Positions 44,657-52,985 of a stretch of 64,000 nucleotides of DNA are shown here, one piece after another. The DNA is from Betaproteobacteria bacterium. GTDB taxonomy: Bacteria; Pseudomonadota; Gammaproteobacteria; Burkholderiales; SG8-39. The notes beneath the pieces were generated by a model, which was not told the origin of the DNA, ran no database searches, and was given only the letters and a program-made list of their open reading frames with translations. The DNA lies in contig JAJDOG010000002.1 in NCBI GenBank assembly GCA_022340285.1, positions 1 to 64,000 on the forward strand. Reading direction: 5' to 3'. Each line of letters opens with the position of its first letter. The stretch's first letter is position 1. The position numbers and the translations under genes were made by a program.

Positions 44657-45667
44657 CTACTCCGAGTAGTCGATGTCGATGCCCTGCTTCAGGAGCTCTT
44701 CCCGGCGGGCGGCGTTGTAGCGGGAGACGCTCTGATAGCGCTTGTAATAACCGCCGCTGGTATAGCGGAGCGCCTCCTTGAAATGGAAGTGGTACAGCTG
44801 CGAGTCCATGCGGTAGATCTCGCGGCCTTCGTTGAACAGCACCACGGCAGGGCGGTGGGTCAGGCTCAGGGCGTCCGCCCACTGTGCGGAGGTGAGGGTT
44901 TTGCCGTCGAGACCGACGATCTTGCGGTTCGAGTCGGTATCGAGCCGGACGAAGAGAAACGCCTTCATTTCGGCGACCACGTCGGGGTGATTCAGCGTCT
45001 TCTCGTGGAACCTCGCGCACTCCCCGCACCGCCGATCCTCGAACAGGATGGCGAGCGGCTTCTCGTAGCCCTTGAAGTACGAGACGTTCGAAAACTGCGG
45101 ATGGTCACGTAACGCGTAGCCCGCCGGCTCGTCGCGCAAAGCCACGTATGCGGTGAACGGCTGGCGGCGATAGCTCTTGCTCTGGACGTATTCGAGTGCC
45201 TGTCGCAGGGCGTGCGGGTTGCGGTAGCCGCTCAGCTGAAGCACCTTCCCGGTATCCGGAGCCAGGAAAACGATCGTCGGGGTGCCGTGAGCCCCGAGGT
45301 GTCGCGTGAGCGAACGCTCGGTGTAGAGCGTGCCGTCTATCCAGGTGACCTCCACGTTCCCGCGCACATTGACGCCGATCACGTCGAAATGCTTCCGCAT
45401 GAATTCGTAGTTGTCACCGCTCGCGAAATTCTCCCTCAGCATCCGTGCGCAGTAGGGACATTCGTCCAGGTGCAGGAACAGCATGACGTGCTTGTCCTGC
45501 TTCCGGGCCTCCTCGATATCTTCCGGGAAGTCGAAAAAGCTCGGCTTGAACCACTGCGGCAGGGAATAGACGACTCCCCCGGTCAGCTTCCCCGGCGACG
45601 TTTCCGCGGTGGCGGTTCCGGTCGCAAACAGAATCAGCGCGGCCACCACGGCGCTGATCACTCTCAT
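44657..45667 (-). CDS. Secreted protein with two thioredoxin-fold domains
   Basis: A 336-residue periplasmic protein. The ATG at 45667 follows GGAAGGTGG; a GTG at 45676 is an alternative. Signal peptide about 1-21 (ending TATA). The first thioredoxin domain has C70-P-Y-C73 and the cis-proline T129-P130. The second has C214-G-E-C217, a less common active site. SoxW/DsbE-like relatives with F-x-x-x-x-C-x-x-C keep sulphur-oxidation or cytochrome proteins reduced. No such partner lies nearby. The tandem arrangement suggests electron relay between the two sites. Confidence 0.75.
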   Translation of the reverse strand: MRVISAVVAALILFATGTATAETSPGKLTGGVVYSLPQWFKPSFFDFPEDIEEARKQDKHVMLFLHLDECPYCARMLRENFASGDNYEFMRKHFDVIGVNVRGNVEVTWIDGTLYTERSLTRHLGAHGTPTIVFLAPDTGKVLQLSGYRNPHALRQALEYVQSKSYRRQPFTAYVALRDEPAGYALRDHPQFSNVSYFKGYEKPLAILFEDRRCGECARFHEKTLNHPDVVAEMKAFLFVRLDTDSNRKIVGLDGKTLTSAQWADALSLTHRPAVVLFNEGREIYRMDSQLYHFHFKEALRYTSGGYYKRYQSVSRYNAARREELLKQGIDIDYSE

Positions 45668-45707
45668 AGCTGCCACCTTCCCGCGACGTGCATCGACCGA
45701 TGCGCGC

Positions 45708-46103
45708 CTATTCGTCGTGCGGCGGCGTCGTCACGACGATGAAGACGAGGTCGGCGAGGCCGGTGTTGTAGATCGCGTGCTTCACGCCCGGCGTGATGAA
45801 GATGACGTCGTGGCGGCGCACCACCTGGCGCTTGGTGCCGACCTGCATCAAGCCTTCGCCCTCGAGCACGTGGTAGATCTGCTCCTGAATCTTGTGGGCG
45901 TGCAGCTCGACGTAGGCGCGCGGCTGATAGCAGGAGATGCGGTAGTCGACGTGCTTCGCGCCGGTGGTGTCGGGATGGACGAGAAACTTGGAATACGCGC
46001 CGCCGAAATGTCCCGCCAGATCTTCCCAGTCGACCTCGGCGATGTTGCGAATTGAGGATGTGGGCTTGGACGAAGCGCGCTTCGGCTTCTGCTTGCGGGC
46101 CAT
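45708..46103 (-). CDS. Small cupin-domain protein
   Basis: A 131-residue single cupin. The ATG at 46103 (MARKQKPKR) lies 2 bp after the stop of the ThDP enzyme gene. Motif 1 is V-E-L-H-A-H-K-I-Q-E-Q-I-Y-H-V, motif 2 is T-P-G-V-K-H-A-I-Y-N, so all usual metal ligands are present. The first ~25 residues are basic. It may bind or isomerise an intermediate of the adjacent pathway. Confidence 0.75.
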   Translation of the reverse strand: MARKQKPKRASSKPTSSIRNIAEVDWEDLAGHFGGAYSKFLVHPDTTGAKHVDYRISCYQPRAYVELHAHKIQEQIYHVLEGEGLMQVGTKRQVVRRHDVIFITPGVKHAIYNTGLADLVFIVVTTPPHDE

Positions 46104-46105
46104 GG

Positions 46106-47893
46106 CTATTTCTCCGTGATGGGCGCGGCTTTGCCGAAAACCGGCTCGGTGTGGGGAATCGGCGGCAGCTGCCAGGTGCCGGTCGAGGGCGGGCGGATGT
46201 TCTGGTCGACGTGCACGTCGATGAGGCAGGGCTTGCCGAGCTTTACCGCGTGCTCGAGCGCGCCCTTGAAGTCCTGCGACTTGGTGACCGTCATGCCTTC
46301 CACGCCGGCGGCGCGCGCCCACGCGGCGAAGTCCGGGTTGTACGGCTTGCCCTCCGGGCCTTCATAGAAGCCGGTGCCGATCTCGCGCCCGTTGAAGAGG
46401 CCGTACTGGATGTCGCGGATCGCGGCCCAGGAGAAGTTGTTCCACACCACCCACACCGCGGGGATGTTGTATTCGACCGCGGTGCACAGCACGTGCGGCA
46501 CCATCGTGAACCCGCCGTCCCCGCAGATCGCCACGCATGGCCGGTCGGGCGCGGCAAGCTTTGCGCCGAGGATCGCGCAGGGTCCGAAGCCCATTCCGGA
46601 ATAACCCCACGTGTTGAGCATCGTTTGCGGGCGGCGCGCGTTCCAGAACTGCATGTACCAGTTGTGATGCACGCCGGAGTCGAGCGAGATGATCGCGTCG
46701 TCCGGCAGCACGGCACGGCAGTCGGCCACGACCCGCTCGGGTCGCAGTGGCGACGCATGGATCTCGAAGTTGGGGCGCACGAAGGCCTCCCACTCCTTTT
46801 TCCAGCCGGCGATCTGCGCTTGCCACTCGGCGAGCCGTTGCGTGCCGTCGAGCTTGCGATTGGAAAGCGCGGACAGAAGCTGCTCGAGGAACGCCTTCGC
46901 ATCGGCGAGGATGCCGAGGTCGGGTGGATAGTTTCGACCGATCTCGGCGTGGTCGACGTCGACGTGGATGAGCTTCGTATGCGGGAAGTTCCACGAGTAG
47001 CCGGGGATCCAGGAGGAGGAGGAGCGGTCGTCGAAGCGCGCGCCGATCGCGATCACCAGGTCCGCGTGGCGCCCGGCCTGGTTCGCGGGATAGGCACCGT
47101 TCCGTCCGATGAAGCCGAGCGACAGCGGATCGTCCATGTTGATGCAGCCCATCCCGTTCGGCGAGCTGATCACCGGGATGTTGAGCCGCTTGGCGAGCGC
47201 GGTGAGCTCTGCGGAGGCCTCCGAGAGCGTCACGCCGTGGCCGATGAAGATTACCGGACGCTTCGCCGCAAGGAGCATGTCGAGCGCCTTGTTCACGTCT
47301 TCCTGGGAGGCGCCGCTGCGGCGCAGATTCATCCCGTGCCACGGTGCTTCGAGCGCGACGTCCGCCTCTTCCTGGAAGAGGTTGAACGGCACGTCGAGGT
47401 TGACCGGTCCGGGGCGGCCGCTCGTCATCGTCGTCGCGGCCTGTCGAAGCATGAGCGGCAGCATCTCGACGCGAGTGGGCTGGAAGCTTCGCTTCACCAC
47501 TGGCCGCACCACGTTGGGGTAGTCGGCCTGGTTGTGGCGATTGAGCTCCTGGAACGGCGCGCGGTTGAACTGCGAGGTCGGCACGTTGGCGGTAATCGCG
47601 AGGAGTGCCGAGGAATCCGTCTGTGCGACCGCCAGCGCCATGATCAGGTTGGCCGATCCCGGTCCCGTGGAAGTGAGCGTTGCGACCGGTTCGTGCTTCA
47701 CGCGGAAATACCCGTCGGCCATGTGGCCGGCGACCTGCTCGTGGCGCGGCGAAACGTACTTCACCTTGTCCGCCACGTTGTACAGCTCGTCAAGAAGTCC
47801 CACGTTCCCGTGCCCGCAAAGACCGAACACGTAGGGGATCCTTTCCTCGACCAGGAATTCGGCGATGACTGCTGCGCCCTTCATCTTTGCCAT
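46106..47893 (-). CDS. Thiamine-diphosphate-dependent enzyme (acetolactate-synthase/decarboxylase family)
   Basis: A 595-residue ThDP enzyme with the three usual domains. The catalytic glutamate is E52 in P-R-H-E-Q-V-A-G-H. The cofactor motif is C-G-D-G-G-F-T-M-V, ending in V-V-W-N-N. Enzymes of this group decarboxylate or condense 2-oxo acids. No small regulatory subunit is near, which argues against a biosynthetic acetolactate synthase. With an FAD dehydrogenase upstream and an aldehyde dehydrogenase nearby, a catabolic 2-oxo-acid decarboxylase making an aldehyde is my preferred reading. Confidence 0.82.
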   Translation of the reverse strand: MAKMKGAAVIAEFLVEERIPYVFGLCGHGNVGLLDELYNVADKVKYVSPRHEQVAGHMADGYFRVKHEPVATLTSTGPGSANLIMALAVAQTDSSALLAITANVPTSQFNRAPFQELNRHNQADYPNVVRPVVKRSFQPTRVEMLPLMLRQAATTMTSGRPGPVNLDVPFNLFQEEADVALEAPWHGMNLRRSGASQEDVNKALDMLLAAKRPVIFIGHGVTLSEASAELTALAKRLNIPVISSPNGMGCINMDDPLSLGFIGRNGAYPANQAGRHADLVIAIGARFDDRSSSSWIPGYSWNFPHTKLIHVDVDHAEIGRNYPPDLGILADAKAFLEQLLSALSNRKLDGTQRLAEWQAQIAGWKKEWEAFVRPNFEIHASPLRPERVVADCRAVLPDDAIISLDSGVHHNWYMQFWNARRPQTMLNTWGYSGMGFGPCAILGAKLAAPDRPCVAICGDGGFTMVPHVLCTAVEYNIPAVWVVWNNFSWAAIRDIQYGLFNGREIGTGFYEGPEGKPYNPDFAAWARAAGVEGMTVTKSQDFKGALEHAVKLGKPCLIDVHVDQNIRPPSTGTWQLPPIPHTEPVFGKAAPITEK

Positions 47894-47934
47894 GCGAGCT
47901 CCAATGTCTCGAAATTCAGTGCTGAAGCGAGCCG

Positions 47935-49419
47935 CTACTTCGCGGCCGCAGCCGCGCTTGCGCCGGCGATCTTTCCGAACACCGAACCGTTGGTGAGGCC
48001 GGTCCCGCCCGGATAGTTGAAATAGAAGATACCGCCGACGAGCTCGCCGGCTGCGTAGAGACCGGGAATGGGCTCGCCGTCAGTATTCATGACCTGCGCG
48101 TCGGTGTTGACTCGCAGTCCGCCGAAGGTGAAGGTGATGCCGCAGGTCACCGCGTAGGCTTCGTAGGGTGGGGTGTCGAGCACGTTCGCCCAGTTGGACT
48201 TGGGCACCGCCAGGCCCACCGTGCTGCGTCCGTCCTTGACGTTCGGGTTGAAGGGGACGTCGGTTTTTACCGCGGCGTTGTAGGCCTTGATCTCGGCGAG
48301 GGCCGCCTTCGCGTCGACGTCGTCGAGCTTGCCGACCAGCTCTTCAAGCGTCTGCGCGGTCACCTTGGTGACCTGCTTGATCTTGTACTCGTCGCGCAGG
48401 AGGTGTTTCACTTTGGAGTCGAACACCTGCCAGGCAAACTGGCCGGGCTGGTTGAGGATCACGCGACCGTACTTGGCATAGGTGTAATTGCGGAAGTCCG
48501 CGCCTTCGTCGACGAAGCGCTTTCCCTCCGCGTTCAGCATGATGCCGAAAGGGTAGGAGTGCTTCTGGAACTGGTCGCCCACCGCGAGGTCGCCGAACTC
48601 CGGGGCGTTCCGCTCCCAGCCCACGGCGTGGCAGCCCGACCAGTTGCCGACCGGCGCGGCACCGATGTCGAGCGCCATCTTGATCACGTCGCCGGTGTTG
48701 AAGCGAGTGCCGCGCACCTTTGCGAGCTCCCAGCCCGCGCCGAGATAGCGCGCACGCCATTCGGGATTCGCCTGAAAGCCGCCGCCCGCGAGCACCACGC
48801 TCCCCGCGCGCACCTCGATGGTCCTGCCGTCCTTCTTCACGCGCACGCCGTGCACGCCGTCGTCGTCGGCAGTCAAGGACACCGCGCGAGCGGCGTACCA
48901 GACGTCCACGCCGTGCTTCTGCGCGGACTTGGTCCACGCTTCCACCAGCCCTTCGCCTCCGCCCCACGTTTCGACCGTGAGGCCGCCCCAGAACTTAAAC
49001 TTGCCGTCGATCTTGAAGGCCTGGCGGCCGTAGATCGGCACGAACCGGATGCCCTTCTCGCGCATCCACAGCAAGGTCTCGAGGCTGCGCCTCACCAGGA
49101 GCTCGGTGAGGTCGGGATCGCACCGGTACTGCGTCACGCGGCTCATGTCGTCGAAGAACTGGTCGGCCGTGTAGGTGCCGAAATCTGTGCGCGCGATCTC
49201 GTCGTCGGTGAGGTCCGGCATGAGCTTGCGCAGATCACTCACGCCGTCGTACACGACGCGCATCGCTCCGGCCGTGAAGCGGGTGTTGCCGCCGGCCTCG
49301 TCCTCCCGGGCCCGCTCGAGCACCAGCACGCGCCCGCAGCTCTCCCGCGCGGAGAGTGCCGCGCAGAAGGCGGCGTTGCCGGCGCCCACGACGACAACGT
49401 CGTATTGAGGTGTGGTCAT
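47935..49419 (-). CDS. FAD-dependent dehydrogenase of the fumarate-reductase/TcuA family
   Basis: A 494-residue flavoprotein. FAD fold V-V-V-V-G-A-G-N-A-A at the N-terminus, E-A-G-G-N-T-R-F loop, V-L-A-G-G-G-F-Q-A-N in the middle and G-L-Y-A-A-G-E-L-V-G-G at the C-terminus. The G-x-G-N-A-A start and overall pattern resemble tricarballylate dehydrogenase TcuA and related succinate-dehydrogenase flavoproteins. It should oxidise a carboxylic-acid substrate. It lies between the LysR gene and the ThDP enzyme on the same strand. Confidence 0.8.
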   Translation of the reverse strand: MTTPQYDVVVVGAGNAAFCAALSARESCGRVLVLERAREDEAGGNTRFTAGAMRVVYDGVSDLRKLMPDLTDDEIARTDFGTYTADQFFDDMSRVTQYRCDPDLTELLVRRSLETLLWMREKGIRFVPIYGRQAFKIDGKFKFWGGLTVETWGGGEGLVEAWTKSAQKHGVDVWYAARAVSLTADDDGVHGVRVKKDGRTIEVRAGSVVLAGGGFQANPEWRARYLGAGWELAKVRGTRFNTGDVIKMALDIGAAPVGNWSGCHAVGWERNAPEFGDLAVGDQFQKHSYPFGIMLNAEGKRFVDEGADFRNYTYAKYGRVILNQPGQFAWQVFDSKVKHLLRDEYKIKQVTKVTAQTLEELVGKLDDVDAKAALAEIKAYNAAVKTDVPFNPNVKDGRSTVGLAVPKSNWANVLDTPPYEAYAVTCGITFTFGGLRVNTDAQVMNTDGEPIPGLYAAGELVGGIFYFNYPGGTGLTNGSVFGKIAGASAAAAAK

Positions 49420-49586
49420 TCGATGCGATCCTCGGAAATGTTCGGCGTCTGTCGGCGCCGCACGATTACGCGGGGCGCGATGATAACGCGAGAAATGTAT
49501 AGTCCAAACTACCGCATGTCAAAATCGACGCGGCGTGCAGGGACACGCCGGGGCTTGCGCGGAGCGCCCGCTGCTACGCGCGGACG

Positions 49587-50537
49587 CTATGCGCTGACCG
49601 GCGCGACGAGGTCGACGCCCGACCACGCGCCCGATTCGACGAGCCTGCGCGCGGTGTCCCGGATCTCGGCCGCGACGGCAGCCGCCGCGGTCGAAAGTCT
49701 CTCCGGCGGCAGAGCATAGAGATAGTTCCGCCGCACCATGTGCGCGTCCGAAATGGACAGCGCACGCCATTTCCTGCCGCGCTCGCCTTCGAGGAGGATC
49801 GCCGCCATCGGCTTGATCGTCGCGCCCATGCCGTCGTAGACACAATTCATCAGCAGCGACAGCGAATCGATCTCGGCCACGATGTGTGCAGACAGGTTGC
49901 GCTGTTCGAATTCCGCGGAAATGCGCCGCCGCAGCCCGTGCGTGCTCGTGGGGAGGATGAGCGGCAGTTCCGCCGCCTCTGCAATGGTGAGGGTGGTGCG
50001 TTTCGGGGCGACGAGCGCGCTGTGCCGAGGCAGCATCACGAAGAGTTCCTCCTCGAGCAGCGCGTCGACCGTCACCTCGCGAGCGATATCGCCGCCGAAC
50101 AGCACCGCGAGATCGAGCTGCCCCAGGCGCATCATGTGCCCGATGTGCCCGCTCATCCCCTCGACCACGTTGACCAGTATGCCCGGGTAGCGGTCGCGGA
50201 TGCAGCGAACCAGCGGAAGGCCCAGCGCGGAGACGGTCGTTGCGGGCAGCCCCACCGAGACCATGCCCTGTACGGCCTTCGATTCCTGCCGGGCGATGGA
50301 GAGCGCCTGGTCGAGCTGGCGCAACATGAACCGGGCGTGGTGGTAGAGCGCGAGACCGTTATCCGTGGGCGCCACGCCACGCGCCGAGCGGTTCAGCAGC
50401 GGCTTGCCGACCTCGCTCTCGAGCTTGCTGAGCATCTGGCTGAGGGCGGGCTGGGCGATGAACAACTGGCGCGAAGCCTTGGAGAGACTCCCGCTCTCCA
50501 CGATCTGGGTGAAATAGCGAAGTTGCCTCAGGTCCAC
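49587..50537 (-). CDS. LysR-family transcriptional regulator
   Basis: A 316-residue LysR activator. Winged helix at 1-60 (M-D-L-R-Q-L-R-Y-F-T-Q-I-V-E-S-G-S-L-S-K-A-S, Q-P-A-L-S-Q-M-L-S-K-L-E), then a ligand-binding domain. It is divergent from Liv system 3 and upstream, on its own strand, of the FAD dehydrogenase. The position suggests that it senses the substrate or an intermediate and controls both arms. The Nac/TcuR-type subgroup is likely. Confidence 0.85.
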   Translation of the reverse strand: MDLRQLRYFTQIVESGSLSKASRQLFIAQPALSQMLSKLESEVGKPLLNRSARGVAPTDNGLALYHHARFMLRQLDQALSIARQESKAVQGMVSVGLPATTVSALGLPLVRCIRDRYPGILVNVVEGMSGHIGHMMRLGQLDLAVLFGGDIAREVTVDALLEEELFVMLPRHSALVAPKRTTLTIAEAAELPLILPTSTHGLRRRISAEFEQRNLSAHIVAEIDSLSLLMNCVYDGMGATIKPMAAILLEGERGRKWRALSISDAHMVRRNYLYALPPERLSTAAAAVAAEIRDTARRLVESGAWSGVDLVAPVSA

Positions 50538-50594
50538 GCGCTTCCTCCTCGAATCGCACTGGCAAGGCTATATGCGTAGGTTATACCTTATCTC

Positions 50595-50612
50595 GGAAAA
50601 CAGTATTTTTCC
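50595..50612. promoter_or_regulatory. Candidate LysR operator
   Basis: GGAAAA, spacer CAGTAT, TTTTCC: perfect 6-bp arms, 58 bp upstream of the LysR start and 89 bp upstream of the binding-protein gene, in a locally AT-rich gap. A location between divergent regulator and target is typical of LysR sites. Confidence 0.45.
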
Positions 50613-50700
50613 AATGGCGCGCGGTTTCCTAGACTGCGTAAGATGGGCAGCGACGGGCGCCTTTCGGGCGTAGCGGTCCAATAACAGGAGGAGATCGGCC

Positions 50701-51975
50701 ATGACAATCGACAGCAAGGACTCAAATTCCGCAGTGCAATCCCCGCAGCGGCGCAAGGTACTGCAGGCGGGCGCATCCGTCGCGGGCGCGGTGGCGCTCG
50801 GATTTCCGGCGATCGTGCGCAGTCAGTCGGGCCCGATCAAGATCGGACACCTCACGCCGATGACCGGCTTTCTCGGCGCGCTCGGCAACTGGGCCGTTCT
50901 CGGCATCAAGATGGCCCAGGAGGAAATCAACGCCAGCGGCGGCGTCATGGGACGCCAGCTCGACATATTTTCCGAGGACTCGGTCAACCCGGCCACTGCA
51001 GCGACCAAGGCGCAGCGCATGTTCGAACGCGACGGCGCGGAGGTGCTCATTGGCGAGATCAGCTCGGCTTCCGCGAAGACCATCATGCAGGTGGCGGAGC
51101 GCAACAAGCGCCTCTTCATGAGTACCGGTCCGCGCTCGGACGCGCTGCGCGGCGAGTTCTGCAACCGCTACACCTTCCACGTCGACATCCCTGTGACGGT
51201 GATGGTCAACGCCGAAGGCCAGGGGCTCCTGCGCGAAGGATTGATCAAGGGCCAGCGCATCTATGCCCTGACCTCGGACTATCTTTTCGGCCACGATCTC
51301 GCCAAGGCGGCGAAGAAATTCGTCAACGCCCATGGCGGCAAGGTCATCGCCGACGATCTGGTCTCCACCGACACGACCGACTTCAGCCCGTATCTGCTCA
51401 AGGTCCGGCAGGCGAAGCCTGACCTCATCGCCACGAATCTCGGCGGCAACCAGGTCACCAACTTCGTCAAGCAGTACGCCGAATTCGGCCTGCCGTACCC
51501 GGTCGCCGGCTTCAACCTCAACACTGCGGACGCGTGGGCGGCGGGCCGCGGGAACCTCGGTGGCATCTGGCCGACGGTCTGGCACCAGGATATCGACACC
51601 CCGGGCACGAAAGCTTTCGTCGCCGCGTTCCGGAAGAAGTACGGCAAGACGCCGGAGAACCACGCGTGGATCGAGTACGTCTCGCTGAAGGCCATGGTCC
51701 AGGCGATGAACGCAACGAAGTCCACCAACACCGACAAGCTGATTGCCTACTTCGAGACGGAGGCCAAGATCGATCTCCTCAAGCCGCGCAAGGGCTACTT
51801 CCGGAACTGGGACCACCAGATGATGCAGGAGGCCTACACGTTCACGGTCAAGAAAGAGGGCACGTACAAGGAGGAGTGGGACTTCCTGAAGTTCAGCGCG
51901 GCGATTCCCGATCCGGACCAGCCGTTGGAGTTGCTCGCGCCGACGAAGGCAGAGAATCCCTGCACTTTCAAGTAG
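50701..51975 (+). CDS. Periplasmic substrate-binding protein of Liv system 3
   Basis: A 424-residue type 1 periplasmic binding protein. AGGAGGAGA precedes the ATG. Tat-like signal Q-R-R-K-V-L-Q-A-G, ending F-P-A-I-V-R-S-Q. Mature start G-P-I-K-I-G-H-L-T-P-M-T-G-F-L-G. Ligand-cleft stretches include S-T-G-P-R-S-D-A-L-R and L-G-G-N-Q-V-T-N-F. First gene of the third importer, activated probably by the divergent LysR protein. Confidence 0.87.
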   Translation: MTIDSKDSNSAVQSPQRRKVLQAGASVAGAVALGFPAIVRSQSGPIKIGHLTPMTGFLGALGNWAVLGIKMAQEEINASGGVMGRQLDIFSEDSVNPATAATKAQRMFERDGAEVLIGEISSASAKTIMQVAERNKRLFMSTGPRSDALRGEFCNRYTFHVDIPVTVMVNAEGQGLLREGLIKGQRIYALTSDYLFGHDLAKAAKKFVNAHGGKVIADDLVSTDTTDFSPYLLKVRQAKPDLIATNLGGNQVTNFVKQYAEFGLPYPVAGFNLNTADAWAAGRGNLGGIWPTVWHQDIDTPGTKAFVAAFRKKYGKTPENHAWIEYVSLKAMVQAMNATKSTNTDKLIAYFETEAKIDLLKPRKGYFRNWDHQMMQEAYTFTVKKEGTYKEEWDFLKFSAAIPDPDQPLELLAPTKAENPCTFK

Positions 51976-52075
51976 GGCCTCCGGACATGGGCGCGGCTGA
52001 CGCGCCCGTGTTCGTTGAGCGCGCGGCCGTGCCTGCCCCGCCCATAGGTGGGCGGTTGGCGCCCGTCCGCGCACG

Positions 52076-52108
52076 CCTGGATTGAGCCTGGATTGAGCCT
52101 GGATTGAC
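52076..52108. repeat. 11-bp tandem repeat just before livH of system 3
   Basis: CCTGGATTGAG occurs three times in a row (52076-52086, 52087-52097, 52098-52108), the last copy with C for the final G. It ends directly before the livH start codon, where a ribosome site would be, and no Shine-Dalgarno sequence is evident there. Confidence 0.7.
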
Positions 52109-52109
52109 C

Positions 52110-52985
52110 ATGCAGCTCCTGTTCCTGCTCGAGCAGGTGGTGAACGGCCTGGTGCTCGGAGGCTACTACCTCCTCATCGCGCTGGGTCTGTCGCTGATCT
52201 TCAGCGTCGGCGGCGTGGTCAATCTCGCGCACGGCGCGTTCTACGCGCTCGGTGCGTATGTGTCGATCGAGATCGCGAGGTATCTCGGCTTCGGCGCGGC
52301 GGTCGTGATCTCGCCGGTCGCGGTGGCGCTGCTCGGCATCCTGTTCGAGCGCTTCATCCTGCGCCGTTTCTACACAGCCGACCCGATCCTGTCGCTGCTC
52401 GTCACTTTTGGTCTGGCCCTGGTGGCCGAGCAATTGATCCGCATCATCTGGGGCGCGTCGCCGCTGTCGGCCTCGATGCCCTCCGGCCTGAAGGGCAGCG
52501 TCGTGCTGGGCGATTTCCTCTTCTCGCGCTACCGCCTGCTGCTGCTCACCGTGGCGGCAGGGGTGCTCGTCGGCATCTGGCTCCTGCTCAACAAGACCTC
52601 CTTCGGGCGGGTCGTGCGCGCCGGCATCCAGCGACCGGACATGGTAGCTGCGCTCGGCATCCGCCTGCAGCCCTACATGACCGCAATCGTCATGCTCGGC
52701 GTCGGCATGGCGGCGCTGGGCGGCGCGCTCTTCGCGCCCATCGCCCTGGTGCATCCCGCGATGGGGCAGGAGATCATCGCCGTCGCGTTCGTCGTGGTCG
52801 TCATCGGCGGCCTGGGAAGCTTCTGGGGCGTGGTGCTCGCGGCGCTTCTCGTAGGCGTCGTGCGTGGCGTCACCATCTACTTCGTGCCGGCAGCCGGTGA
52901 GGCATCGATGTACGTACTGATGTTCCTGGTGCTGATGTTCCGGCCGCGCGGGCTCCTCGGCGAACGCATCGAGAAGTTCGAATGA
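52110..52985 (+). CDS. livH: Permease LivH (system 3)
   Basis: A 291-residue permease; the ATG at 52110 (MQLLFLLEQVVNG) is preferred over a TTG at 52104. Landmarks: L-I-A-L-G-L-S-L-I-F-S-V-G-G-V-V-N-L-A-H-G-A-F, R-A-G-I-Q-R-P-D-M-V-A-A-L-G in the ATPase-docking loop and V-I-G-G-L-G-S-F-W-G. Its stop overlaps the next start (ATGA). No Shine-Dalgarno site is visible within the repeats upstream. Confidence 0.86.
   Translation: MQLLFLLEQVVNGLVLGGYYLLIALGLSLIFSVGGVVNLAHGAFYALGAYVSIEIARYLGFGAAVVISPVAVALLGILFERFILRRFYTADPILSLLVTFGLALVAEQLIRIIWGASPLSASMPSGLKGSVVLGDFLFSRYRLLLLTVAAGVLVGIWLLLNKTSFGRVVRAGIQRPDMVAALGIRLQPYMTAIVMLGVGMAALGGALFAPIALVHPAMGQEIIAVAFVVVVIGGLGSFWGVVLAALLVGVVRGVTIYFVPAAGEASMYVLMFLVLMFRPRGLLGERIEKFE

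Noticed and set aside
46052-48016. A 654-codon plus-strand frame opposite the ThDP enzyme
   Set aside because: Shadow frame; the ThDP enzyme on the minus strand has all its motifs.
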